From Acidimicrobiales bacterium (GTDB lineage: Bacteria > Actinomycetota > Acidimicrobiia > Acidimicrobiales > Iamiaceae): DNA of 12,076 nucleotides. Positions 1 through 6,719 of this stretch are shown here, one piece after another (the first letter of the stretch is position 1; every line of letters starts with the position of its first letter). Location: the NCBI GenBank assembly GCA_020439605.1, contig JAGQSI010000028.1:1-12076 (forward strand), given 5' to 3'. The position numbers were made by a program, and so were the translations under genes. Under the pieces are notes generated by a model. The model had not been told where the DNA came from. It was given only the letters and a program-made list of their open reading frames with translations, and did not search any database.

Positions 1-14
1 TGCGTCACTGTCAC
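1..14 (-). CDS. possible first codons of thrB (homoserine kinase), cut by window edge
   Basis: On the minus strand a GTG at 14-12 opens a frame reading M-T-V-T that runs off the window. A GGTGAG stretch lies about 6 nt upstream and could be a ribosome binding site. In M. tuberculosis the gene after argS-lysA-thrA-thrC is thrB, whose products often start with a short hydrophilic or valine-rich strand. Only four codons are visible, so the sequence itself cannot prove this. The call rests almost entirely on synteny, and a different start further left is equally possible. Confidence 0.2.
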
Positions 15-77
15 CGTTGGCTCACCAGCTCATCGCAGGGCTGTGAGCGTTTCCTAATCCGGGAAAATCAGTGCATG

Positions 78-102
78 CGAGGTCCACCTCGAACCTCGAA
101 CC
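78..102. repeat. small hairpin plus tandem heptamer downstream of thrC
   Basis: CGAGG (78-82) and CCTCG (87-91) form a 5-bp stem with a 4-nt loop. The heptamer CCTCGAA occurs twice in tandem (87-93 and 94-100), so either copy of CCTCG can pair with the left arm. It lies 25-50 nt past the thrC stop codon. On the minus strand it is followed by a weak T-rich stretch (GATTTTCC) after a gap, so it is not a convincing intrinsic terminator. It could be an RNA-processing or attenuation element between thrC and the next gene. Confidence 0.35.
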
Positions 103-126
103 ATGTCGAAACGTGGCTGATCGTGA

Positions 127-1506
127 CTAATCGTCGAAGGCGGTCCGCACGTAGTTCTGGATAGCTGCGAGGTCATGGGGCATCTGAACCAGATGTTCCC
201 GACGCTCGAAAAGGTCATGTAGATGATCTGGGAGTTCGGGTCTGATCCCGATAGCTGCCTCGACCGCATCGGGGAACTTGGCCGGATGCGCTGTGGCCAA
301 ACAGATCATCGCAACGTCTCGGTCTCGTCTCACCTGCCTGGCTGCAGCGACGCCAACAGCGGAGTGAGGGTCAAGCACCGTGTCAGTGATCTCGTGGGTG
401 CGGCGGATCTCGGCACGGGTGGCTTCGTCATCGAACGCGGCACCATCGAACACCTCGGTTACTCCGGCCAAGCGGGTGTCACCGGTTTCGAAACGCCCGA
501 AGTCACGGAACTGCGCCATCTGCTCGCTCAACACGTCAGGGTTGCGTTCATAGAGCTCGAACAGCAAGCGCTCAGCGTTGGAGGAAACCTGGATGTCCAT
601 ACTTGGGCTGATGGTTGGGTGCACACCGGTCTTTTCCATTACCCCGGTCTGCAACCATCTGGTCAAGATGTCATTGGAGTTTGAACCGACCACCAACTGG
701 CTGATCGGTGTACCGGTGTGGCGAGCAACCCAACCGGCAAAGACGTTGCCGAAGTTGCCGGTGGGTACCGAGAACGCAACTGGTCCACCGCCGCCAACGG
801 AGCGAGCCGCAGTGACGTAGTAGACCACTTGGGCCATTACCCGAGCCCAGTTGATGGAGTTCATGGCCGAAAGGCCAACATCCTTGCGAAACACTTCATC
901 GGCAAACATTGCCTTGACCATGTCTTGACAGTCATCGAATGTGCCGTCCACAGCAACGTTGCGCACGTTGGGCTCGTCGACGGTGGTCATCTGTTTGCGC
1001 TGGACGTCGCTCACGCGCCCTGCGGGGTGCAGAACCACGATGTTCAGATTGGAGCGACCGCGGCATGCCTCAATTGCCGCCGAGCCAGTATCACCGGAGG
1101 TCGCGACCACGATGGTTGCGCGCTCGCCCCGTTTGGTCAGTTCATGGTCAAAGAGTCGTCCGACAAGTTGAAGCGCGACATCCTTGAAGGCGATGGTTGG
1201 ACCCCAGAACAGCTCGAGTAGCCAAAGGCCGTCGTCTAGGGGTCGCACGGGACAAACGTCGGGGTGACCGAAGGTTGCGTAGGCCTCGGTGACCATTGCG
1301 CGCAGTTCATCGACGCTGAGCGACGGTGCCACGTAAGGGGCCATCACAGATACAGCGGTGTCCACATAGCTCGTGTCGAAGCCCAGCTTCTCCTGGGTAG
1401 GCCACTGCTGAGGCACATAGAGCCCACCATCTGTGGCGAGTCCAGCAAGCAATACGTCCCCGAATTCGAGTTCGGGGGCCTGGCCTCGGGTTGAGACATA
1501 ACGCAT
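127..1506 (-). CDS. thrC: threonine synthase, long (E. coli/yeast-like) class
   Basis: PLP enzyme converting O-phosphohomoserine and water to threonine and phosphate, the last step of threonine synthesis; cytosolic. The N-terminus M-R-Y-V-S-T-R-G is typical of the long class. The Schiff-base lysine is in the TIAFKD motif (Lys108 from this start). The phosphate/PLP-binding SGDTGSAA segment follows at about 137-144, and a conserved NSINWARVMAQ stretch lies mid-protein. Length is 459 aa, usual for this class. An upstream in-frame ATG at 1521 adds five residues and would overlap hom by 14 nt. I prefer the ATG at 1506 because it matches family N-termini, has GAGG 9 nt upstream, and lies 1 nt after the hom stop. 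Last visible full gene of the argS-lysA-hom-thrC operon. Oddities: a Trp replaces the usual His in the family motif FHGPT, and M. tuberculosis has a shorter threonine synthase at this locus. Confidence 0.95.
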   Translation of the reverse strand: MRYVSTRGQAPELEFGDVLLAGLATDGGLYVPQQWPTQEKLGFDTSYVDTAVSVMAPYVAPSLSVDELRAMVTEAYATFGHPDVCPVRPLDDGLWLLELFWGPTIAFKDVALQLVGRLFDHELTKRGERATIVVATSGDTGSAAIEACRGRSNLNIVVLHPAGRVSDVQRKQMTTVDEPNVRNVAVDGTFDDCQDMVKAMFADEVFRKDVGLSAMNSINWARVMAQVVYYVTAARSVGGGGPVAFSVPTGNFGNVFAGWVARHTGTPISQLVVGSNSNDILTRWLQTGVMEKTGVHPTISPSMDIQVSSNAERLLFELYERNPDVLSEQMAQFRDFGRFETGDTRLAGVTEVFDGAAFDDEATRAEIRRTHEITDTVLDPHSAVGVAAARQVRRDRDVAMICLATAHPAKFPDAVEAAIGIRPELPDHLHDLFERREHLVQMPHDLAAIQNYVRTAFDD

Positions 1507-1507
1507 G

Positions 1508-2839
1508 TCAGTGGACCTCATCGTCGCCGATAACGCGCAGGACCGAGGTGATCTGATGAATCACCTCAAGTTCCCGCAGGTCATCAAGGGTGGCCTGCAC
1601 ATCTGCTTCACGGGCCTGATGGGTGATGAAGATGAGGCGGGCATCTGCACCAACGCCTTCTTGTTCCAGTGAACGGATGGATACTCCATGACGCTCGAAG
1701 GCCTCGGCTACAGCACGCAACACTCCCGGCCTGTCCAAGACATCGAGGTTGACGTAGTAACTGGATTGAAGTTCGTCGATCGGGCGGATCGGCTTGCGCC
1801 CCAACGTCAGAAGGTCCGCTGAGGTGCCCTTGCGGAGATTCACCGCGGCATCTACCAGGTCTCCAAGAACAGCCGAGCCTGTGGGATCGCCACCGGCTCC
1901 ACGCCCATAGAACATGAGGTCTCCAACCGCAGCACCTTCCACGAACACGGCGTTGAAGGAGTCTCGGACTCCGGCCAAGGGGTGGGACTTGGGCACCATT
2001 GCTGGGTGAACCCGAACAGCAACTTCTGATTCCGAACCCTCAACCTCGATCAATTCTGCGATGGCTAGCAGCTTGACGACGTAGCCAAGGCGATCTGCGA
2101 ACTCGATATCTGTGGCGCCGATATTGGAGATGCCTTCGTGGTAGACGTCTCCTGCCACCACCTTGGCCCCGAAAGCAAGGCTCGCCAAGATCGCAGCTTT
2201 AGCACCGGCGTCGTAGCCCTCCACATCTGCGGTTGGGTCTCGTTCGGCATAGCCAAGTTGCTGGGCTTCCGCGAGGGCTTCGGCATAACCCGTGCCTTGC
2301 TCGGACATCCGGGTGAGAATGAAGTTGGTGGTGCCATTGACGATGCCCATGATTCGCCGGACGTCTTCGCCAACGAGGGACTCACGCAACGGGCGCAGAA
2401 TTGGGATACCACCAGCGACCGACGCTTCAAAGAGCAGATCCACGCCGGCTTGCGATGCCGCCGCAAAGAGTTCGGCACCGTGGTTGGCCAATAGTTCCTT
2501 GTTTGCGGTGACCACCGGTTTACCGTTTGCCAGCGCGGTGAGAATCAGCTCACGTGCTGGCTCAATACCGCCAATCACCTCAACGATCACATCGATCGAA
2601 GGGTCAGACACCAACTCGCCAGAATCCCGGGTGAGAATCGAATCGTCTAGGTCTATCGGGCGTTTGCGAGTGAGGCTGCGCACCGCAACCTTTGCCACCT
2701 CGAGGGTTACTCCCGTGCGAGACGAGATCTCCTCTCCCCGCTCTTGCACCAGTGCCACGAGCGCAGCACCAACATTGCCGCAGCCCAGTACACCTACTCT
2801 CACTACAGATTTGGCCTCTTGGTCGGTCACGGTGCGCAA
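1508..2839 (-). CDS. hom: homoserine dehydrogenase with C-terminal ACT domain
   Basis: NAD(P)H-dependent reduction of aspartate-4-semialdehyde to homoserine, the branch point to threonine and methionine. Domains in order: Rossmann nucleotide-binding motif GCGNVG (about 19-24); the VTANKELL catalytic-region motif; the conserved GIVNGTTNFIL segment; the DPTADVEGYDAGAKAAIL substrate/catalytic segment with its Lys; and a C-terminal ACT domain starting near YYVNLDVLDRPGVLRAV. At 443 aa it is the standard monofunctional ACT-containing form, with no aspartate kinase fused. The ACT domain is the usual site of threonine feedback inhibition in this family (known of the family, not shown here). The start taken is TTG at 2839-2837, 2 nt after the lysA stop. 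No strong ribosome binding site is visible. GTG codons at 2830 and 2803 are alternatives, the latter beginning just before the Rossmann strand. Translational coupling to lysA is likely. Confidence 0.95.
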   Translation of the reverse strand: MRTVTDQEAKSVVRVGVLGCGNVGAALVALVQERGEEISSRTGVTLEVAKVAVRSLTRKRPIDLDDSILTRDSGELVSDPSIDVIVEVIGGIEPARELILTALANGKPVVTANKELLANHGAELFAAASQAGVDLLFEASVAGGIPILRPLRESLVGEDVRRIMGIVNGTTNFILTRMSEQGTGYAEALAEAQQLGYAERDPTADVEGYDAGAKAAILASLAFGAKVVAGDVYHEGISNIGATDIEFADRLGYVVKLLAIAELIEVEGSESEVAVRVHPAMVPKSHPLAGVRDSFNAVFVEGAAVGDLMFYGRGAGGDPTGSAVLGDLVDAAVNLRKGTSADLLTLGRKPIRPIDELQSSYYVNLDVLDRPGVLRAVAEAFERHGVSIRSLEQEGVGADARLIFITHQAREADVQATLDDLRELEVIHQITSVLRVIGDDEVH

Positions 2840-2841
2840 GG

Positions 2842-4119
2842 CTATCGGTCCGCCACGTCGGTGCAGAGCAGATCCGCATCGGTTTCACGTCTGATGACGA
2901 GTCGGGCCTGCCCATCGCGAACGAACACGACTGCAGGACGATGCAACAAGTTGTAATTGCTGCCCATCGAACGCCCATAAGCACCGGTAACCGGCGTAGC
3001 AATCAAATCGCCAACCTCGAGTCCCGGGGGGACCTTGGCTTCTGGGACCAGGACATCACCAGACTCGCAATGCTTTCCGACGAGACGAACAACTTCGCTG
3101 CGATCGGCTTGAACCCGGGCGGGATCAAAGGTCTCATATCCAGACCCGTAGAGCGCCGGACGAGGATTGTCGACGAACCCGCCGTCGCAGGCCACGAAAC
3201 GGCGGATGCCGGGCACGTCCTTGATGGTGCCCACCCGATAGAGCGTGACTGCAGCCTGGGCAGTAATGGAACGCCCTGGTTCCGCGCTAACCCGAGCGGT
3301 GATACCAGCGCGTTCACAGGCTCTACGCACTACCTCACCCCATTCGGCGATGGAAGGAGCCTGTTCACCTTCAACGTAGGCAACTCCGATACCACCACCT
3401 ATCGACAGCTCGCTCACGCCTGACGCGTTGACGAACGGGGCGAGAACTTCGATGGCTTGTTCGAAGAAGCCAGCCACAAACACCTGAGATCCGATGTGGG
3501 CATGAAGGCCGATCAGTTCCACACCGGAACTGGCGCGGGAGCGTTCCACAGCCCTTTGGGCGTCGCCGACCTTCAGACCGAAACCAAACTTCGAGTCGTC
3601 CTGACCGGTCATGACGAACTCATGGGTGTGGGCCTCGACACCCGGGGTGATTCGCAGCAGAATCCTCGCCACCTCACCGTCTTCGCGATGTAGGAGCTCC
3701 AGACGGTCGAGTTCGTCGAAGCTGTCTACGACGATTCGACCCACACCAGCACGCCGAGCAGCTCGCAGCTCATCGCAACTCTTGTTGTTTCCGTGGAACA
3801 CGAGGCGCTCAGCCGGTACATCTGCCGCTAGTGCCACCGCGAGTTCCCCACCGCTCGCAACATCGAGGTGCATTCCTTCTTCGTGGGCCAGTCGAGCCAT
3901 TGCCCGACACAAGAATGCTTTGGTTGCGTAGGCGACACCGTCTCCAAAGGCATCCGCCGCTTCACGGCAACGATCGCGTAGATGCTGCTCGTCGTACACA
4001 AACAACGGGGTCCCGTATTGCTCTGCGAGCTCTCGCACGTCACAGCCACCGATTATCAGTTGCCCTTCGCTGCCGACTTCAGCGGAATCCGGAAGAAGAT
4101 TGCGGGGAAGAACGCTCAT
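2842..4119 (-). CDS. lysA: diaminopimelate decarboxylase
   Basis: PLP enzyme that decarboxylates meso-diaminopimelate to L-lysine, the last step of lysine synthesis; cytosolic dimer. An alanine-racemase-like TIM barrel carries the PLP lysine in YATKAF (Lys67), HIGSQ (about 209-213), the glycine-rich phosphate loop SIGGGIG (about 240-246) and EPGR (281-284). The C-terminal beta domain carries CESGD (352-356, the Cys contributed across the dimer) and the TGAYGRSMGSNYN substrate/PLP region (about 379-391). Length 425 aa is slightly short but complete. The ATG start overlaps the argS stop in an ATGA arrangement, with GGAG 5 nt upstream, giving good support for the start and for translational coupling. 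Second gene of the operon. Confidence 0.96.
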   Translation of the reverse strand: MSVLPRNLLPDSAEVGSEGQLIIGGCDVRELAEQYGTPLFVYDEQHLRDRCREAADAFGDGVAYATKAFLCRAMARLAHEEGMHLDVASGGELAVALAADVPAERLVFHGNNKSCDELRAARRAGVGRIVVDSFDELDRLELLHREDGEVARILLRITPGVEAHTHEFVMTGQDDSKFGFGLKVGDAQRAVERSRASSGVELIGLHAHIGSQVFVAGFFEQAIEVLAPFVNASGVSELSIGGGIGVAYVEGEQAPSIAEWGEVVRRACERAGITARVSAEPGRSITAQAAVTLYRVGTIKDVPGIRRFVACDGGFVDNPRPALYGSGYETFDPARVQADRSEVVRLVGKHCESGDVLVPEAKVPPGLEVGDLIATPVTGAYGRSMGSNYNLLHRPAVVFVRDGQARLVIRRETDADLLCTDVADR

Positions 4120-5720
4120 AGCTGCTCCGGAGCGCTGACACCGAGAAGGTCAAGACCGATCGACAGACCGACCCGCGCTGCCTCCACGAGTTGAAGCCTC
4201 GCATCTGCCAGCTCTGGCGCCACGTCATCGGCCACTACATAACAATCGTGGTAGAAGCCGTGGAAGGTGCCGGCAAGTTCTCTAACCCAGGTTGTGATGC
4301 GGTGAGGCGCTCGATCCCTAGCTGCAATGGCCACGACGTCTGGGAACTCTGAGAGTGATCGCAGAACCTCAAGTTCGCGTTCGTGCACCAACAGTGCCAG
4401 CGAGGCGTCCGCCAACGGTCCCCGCACAATGCCGGTCTCAGCGGCCTTGCGGGCAATTCCATGGATGCGGGCATGGGCCATCTGGACGTAGAAGACAGGA
4501 TTGTCCATGCCTTGGCTTGCCACCTCCGCTAGGTCGATGGTCTGACGAGAGTCGATGGATTGGAGCAGGTAGGTGAGCCGCGCAGCATCTGCCCCTACCT
4601 CATCTATGACGTCACGAAGCTCGATGACGGTTCCTGCACGCTTGGAAAGCCGCACTGGTTCACCGTCTTTGAGCAGGTCCACCAACTGGGTGATTTCAAC
4701 TTCGAGCTTGTCCGCGTCCTCGCCCAGCGACGCCATGGCTGCCTTCATTCGCACGATGTAGCCATGGTGATCTGCGCCCCAAACGTTGATGAGACGATCA
4801 GAGCGGGAGAACTTGTCTCGGTGATAGGCAATGTCTGGAAGCAGATAGGTGTATTCACCATCGCTCTTGACCAGCACACGGTCCTTGTCATCACCAAAGT
4901 CCGTTGAACGCAGCCAGGTCGCACCATCGGCTTCATAGGCAACACCACGGCTCAACAATTCGTTGAGGGTCGTTGTGATGGCGCCACTGTCCACCAGAGA
5001 CATTTCAGAGAACCAGCGGTCGAATACGACACCGAACGAACCAAGCACCTCTTTTTGGTCCTCGATCGCACGCTGCTTGCCCCACTCGACAGGATCGACC
5101 CCGTCGGGCATCTCGGATGCCCAATCCACGATGTATTGACCCAGATATCCCTCTTCAGGTGGTTCTTCGCCTGCTTTGCGGGCCGCGAGAGACTCCCCGA
5201 ACCGGGCCATCTGGACACCACGGTCATTGATGTAGAACTCGCGTGTCACCTGATGGCCTGTGCGCTCCAGCAACCGGGCCAAGGAATCGCCGTGCGAAGC
5301 ACCTCTGGCATGGCCGGCGTGAACGGGGCCTGTGGGATTGGCGGACACGAATTCAACGTTGACCCGCTCGCCAGCACCAAGGTCAGGGGCGGCGTAGCCG
5401 TCTGCACCGCCTTGAACCACCTCAACGAGAACGTCATGAAGCCATGTGGGCTTCAACCTGAAATTGATAAAACCTGGGCCAGCTATCTCCACCGAGTCGA
5501 CATGTGCCAGTTCGTTCGAGGCAAGGTAGGTGGCCAGTTCTTGAGCCAACTCACGAGGGTTGCGACCAGCCCGTTTTGCTGATGCGAGCGCCACGTTGGT
5601 GGACCAGTCGCCATGTTCACGATTGGCAGGGCGTTCCAGCTGGATCGACTCCGGTAGGGGGTCGACGCCCAGCGCCTCGAGCGCGCCGAGCACTCCAGCA
5701 GCGAGATCATCGCGAATCAC
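4116..5720 (-). CDS. argS: arginyl-tRNA synthetase
   Basis: Class I aminoacyl-tRNA synthetase charging tRNA-Arg with arginine using ATP. The N-terminal ArgS-specific domain (about 1-85) recognises the tRNA D-loop side. The catalytic core begins with FVSANPTGPVHAGHARG, where HAGH (134-137) is the HIGH motif. The KMSKS-equivalent is RLSKRAG (357-363), the degenerate form usual in ArgS. A C-terminal anticodon-binding domain follows (DALR type; ends LGVSAPEQL). Length 534 aa is normal to slightly short. The start is a GTG at 5720-5718 with an AAGGA ribosome binding site 6 nt upstream. The nearby ATG at 5711 is out of frame. First gene of the operon; its promoter must lie in the 200 bp before the tRNA. 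A tRNA-Arg gene diverges from it. Confidence 0.97.
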   Translation of the reverse strand: MIRDDLAAGVLGALEALGVDPLPESIQLERPANREHGDWSTNVALASAKRAGRNPRELAQELATYLASNELAHVDSVEIAGPGFINFRLKPTWLHDVLVEVVQGGADGYAAPDLGAGERVNVEFVSANPTGPVHAGHARGASHGDSLARLLERTGHQVTREFYINDRGVQMARFGESLAARKAGEEPPEEGYLGQYIVDWASEMPDGVDPVEWGKQRAIEDQKEVLGSFGVVFDRWFSEMSLVDSGAITTTLNELLSRGVAYEADGATWLRSTDFGDDKDRVLVKSDGEYTYLLPDIAYHRDKFSRSDRLINVWGADHHGYIVRMKAAMASLGEDADKLEVEITQLVDLLKDGEPVRLSKRAGTVIELRDVIDEVGADAARLTYLLQSIDSRQTIDLAEVASQGMDNPVFYVQMAHARIHGIARKAAETGIVRGPLADASLALLVHERELEVLRSLSEFPDVVAIAARDRAPHRITTWVRELAGTFHGFYHDCYVVADDVAPELADARLQLVEAARVGLSIGLDLLGVSAPEQL

Positions 5721-5726
5721 GAGGTG

Positions 5727-5731
5727 TCCTT
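5727..5731 (-). promoter_or_regulatory. argS ribosome binding site (AAGGA) supporting a GTG start
   Basis: On the minus strand AAGGA is followed by six bases and then GTG. This is the best Shine-Dalgarno sequence in the operon and decides the non-ATG start of argS. Confidence 0.75.
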
Positions 5732-5881
5732 CCGAGTGTCAGTGGCGAGGTTGCAGGCTACGCCCGTGTACACCAAGTGCCCCAACTGATTTAGCCATAC
5801 CCGACCAGTGGAGCCAGCCAACAACATGAGTTGCTCAAAGGTTATAGATCACCGCTTGGCAATTGGCGATGTAGGCGATAG
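5732..5881. other. argS / tRNA-Arg divergent intergenic region
   Basis: The 200 bp between argS and the tRNA hold no convincing ORF. On the minus strand a TTGGCT-16-TATGGC pair (TATGGC complement around 5793-5798) is a weak promoter candidate for the argS operon. A direct repeat GGCGAT occurs at 5865-5870 and 5874-5879. A short hairpin-prone stretch (CAAC, 4 nt, GTTG) lies around 5822-5833. I see no T-box: no specifier loop or T-box consensus could be found in the argS leader. Confidence 0.3.
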
Positions 5882-5910
5882 TTGGGCTGGCCTTCGCCCT
5901 GATCTAGGGT
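5882..5910 (+). promoter_or_regulatory. candidate promoter of the tRNA-Arg gene
   Basis: TTGGGC (5882-5887), a 17-nt spacer and TAGGGT (5905-5910) resemble a sigma70-type promoter. They would start transcription near 5917, a few bases before the mature tRNA 5' end. Both boxes deviate from consensus, so this is a plausible but unproven call. Confidence 0.45.
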
Positions 5911-5920
5911 TGCATACCCC

Positions 5921-5992
5921 GCCCTCGTAGCTCAGGGGATAGAGCATCGCCCTCCGGAGGCGTGTGCGCAGGTTCGAATCCTGCCGAGGGCG
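5921..5992 (+). tRNA. tRNA-Arg (anticodon CCG)
   Basis: A complete cloverleaf can be drawn. The acceptor stem GCCCTCG (5921-5927) pairs perfectly with CGAGGGC (5985-5991). The D stem is GCTC/GAGC. The anticodon loop CTCCGGA (5952-5958) has CCG at 5954-5956. The variable loop is 4 nt. The T stem GCAGG/CCTGC encloses TTCGAAT. The discriminator is G5992, and CCA is not encoded. CCG reads the CGG arginine codon. An A in the D loop fits the arginine identity set. The outermost anticodon-stem pair (5947-5963) is T opposite T, a mismatch; the other four pairs are canonical. It lies head-to-head with argS, whose product charges it. No intrinsic terminator with a T-run is visible downstream. Confidence 0.95.
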
Positions 5993-6024
5993 CAAGTGTG
6001 ATGCGCTAGACATGGCGCCCATCC

Positions 6025-6051
6025 CTTAGCTCGGCAGCTGGTTGGGCTAAG
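6025..6051 (-). terminator. weak stem-loop at the 3' end of the tetR gene
   Basis: CTTAGC (6025-6030) and GCTAAG (6046-6051) form a perfect 6-bp stem around a 15-nt loop that contains CAGCTG. The right arm overlaps the tetR stop codon. There is no T-run on either strand, so it is at best a transcript-end or processing hairpin. It could serve either the leftward tetR transcript or the rightward tRNA transcript. Confidence 0.25.
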
Positions 6052-6655
6052 CCTTGGGTACCTCTGCCGCAGCGGCGAAGACTGCGGTGACCGAATCCGC
6101 ATATGGCAGTGCCGCTTCTGGCCCTAGCTGCACCACTGCCATCAATAGTGCCAACACGATCGAGATAACCCCTTCGGAGATCAGGTCTGGGTCTATGTCG
6201 CTTCGGACCAGCCCTAGGGACTGATCTGCTCGTAGTCGATCTGCTACCGCGTAACGCATCTCCGACAGTGCCGGGATATCAAGAACTCGCGGAGTGACTT
6301 CTGGCTCTAGGCCCGCCAACAGTCGTCTCGCCAACGGATGACGTTCTAGAGCATCTACCAGCGACAGCACCAGGCCGGCTCGCCAATCCTCGACAGAGGG
6401 ACCACTGCCTTGCAGGTGAGCCAGGCCTTCGGCGATGGTGCCCGCTGCATCCTCGTCCACAGCGGCATAGAACAACGCTTCCTTGTTGGGGAAGTATGCG
6501 TAGGCGGCAGTTCCGCTCACCCCGGCGTGGCGTGCAATGTCTGCAACCGATGTGGACCGGAACCCATTGGCACCGAAGCGCTCGATAGCCGTGGCCAAGA
6601 TTGCGGCCCGGGTCTGCTCTCCTTTTGGAGTCACTGGGGAATCAACGATCGTCAT
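6047..6655 (-). CDS. TetR-family transcriptional repressor
   Basis: A one-component ligand-sensing repressor. The N-terminal helix-turn-helix (about residues 14-60) shows the family pattern: TRAAILATAIERFGANGF, then the recognition segment around VADIARHAGVSGTAAYAYF, then PNKEALF. The C-terminal helical domain (about 65-202) is the variable ligand-binding and dimerisation part and gives no substrate clue. The chosen ATG at 6655 gives 202 aa. An upstream ATG at 6700 adds 15 residues with no family resemblance and would lie upstream of the predicted start of transcription. It is divergent from the PF10118-monooxygenase genes, the classic layout for a local repressor. Its N-terminal half does not resemble M. 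tuberculosis EthR as I recall that sequence, so it is probably not an EthR orthologue. It probably represses itself as well, through the palindrome at 6674-6702. Confidence 0.9.
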   Translation of the reverse strand: MTIVDSPVTPKGEQTRAAILATAIERFGANGFRSTSVADIARHAGVSGTAAYAYFPNKEALFYAAVDEDAAGTIAEGLAHLQGSGPSVEDWRAGLVLSLVDALERHPLARRLLAGLEPEVTPRVLDIPALSEMRYAVADRLRADQSLGLVRSDIDPDLISEGVISIVLALLMAVVQLGPEAALPYADSVTAVFAAAAEVPKA

Positions 6656-6663
6656 CGGTGACC

Positions 6664-6692
6664 AATGTAACACAAATGAGGGATTGAGTAAA
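6664..6692 (-). promoter_or_regulatory. candidate tetR promoter (minus strand)
   Basis: On the minus strand TTTACT (6692-6687) and TACATT (6669-6664) are separated by 17 nt. The predicted transcription start, about 7 nt after the -10 box, is near 6657, two bases before the ATG at 6655. The mRNA would thus be leaderless or nearly so, consistent with the lack of a good Shine-Dalgarno sequence. The -35 box sits on the centre of the 29-bp palindrome. Confidence 0.5.
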
Positions 6693-6702
6693 TCTCTCAT
6701 TT
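6674..6702. promoter_or_regulatory. 29-bp palindromic operator candidate for the divergent TetR
   Basis: AAATGAG (6674-6680) mirrors CTCATTT (6696-6702), and GATT (6682-6685) mirrors AATC (6691-6694). In all, 12 of 14 base pairs are symmetric about 6688. Length and symmetry fit a TetR dimer or dimer-pair site. It lies between tetR and the PF10118 gene and covers the -35 boxes proposed for both directions. Binding by the neighbouring TetR protein is inferred from position and symmetry. Confidence 0.75.
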
Positions 6703-6713
6703 CATGATATGTT
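6684..6713 (+). promoter_or_regulatory. candidate leaderless promoter of the PF10118-monooxygenase genes
   Basis: TTGAGT (6684-6689), an 18-nt spacer and TATGTT (6708-6713) form a sigma70-like promoter. The last T of the -10 box is exactly 7 nt before A6720, the first base of the ATG. Transcription would start on the start codon. No Shine-Dalgarno sequence is present before this ATG, as expected for a leaderless mRNA, which is common in actinobacteria. The -35 box overlaps the palindrome centre. Confidence 0.55.
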
Positions 6714-6719
6714 TGTCAC

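Noticed and set aside
54..269. Minus-strand 71-codon frame overlapping the thrC 3' end
   Set aside because: It reads through thrC codons in another frame, gives a protein with no recognisable pattern, and would need to overlap a clear threonine synthase by over 140 nt.
2692..3423. Plus-strand 243-codon frame opposite hom and lysA
   Set aside because: Antisense shadow of two strongly supported genes; low-complexity composition typical of the opposite strand of GC-rich codons, with no domain seen.
5721..5920. T-box or other riboswitch in the argS leader
   Set aside because: No specifier loop, T-box consensus or terminator/antiterminator pair could be found in this short leader.
5993..6046. 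GCGC-8-GCGC inverted repeat downstream of the tRNA as a terminator
   Set aside because: Only a 4-bp stem and no T-run follows, so it does not support an intrinsic terminator call.
6656..6700. TetR start at the ATG at 6700
   Set aside because: It would add 15 residues not typical of the family, would cover the palindrome, and lies upstream of the predicted promoter start.
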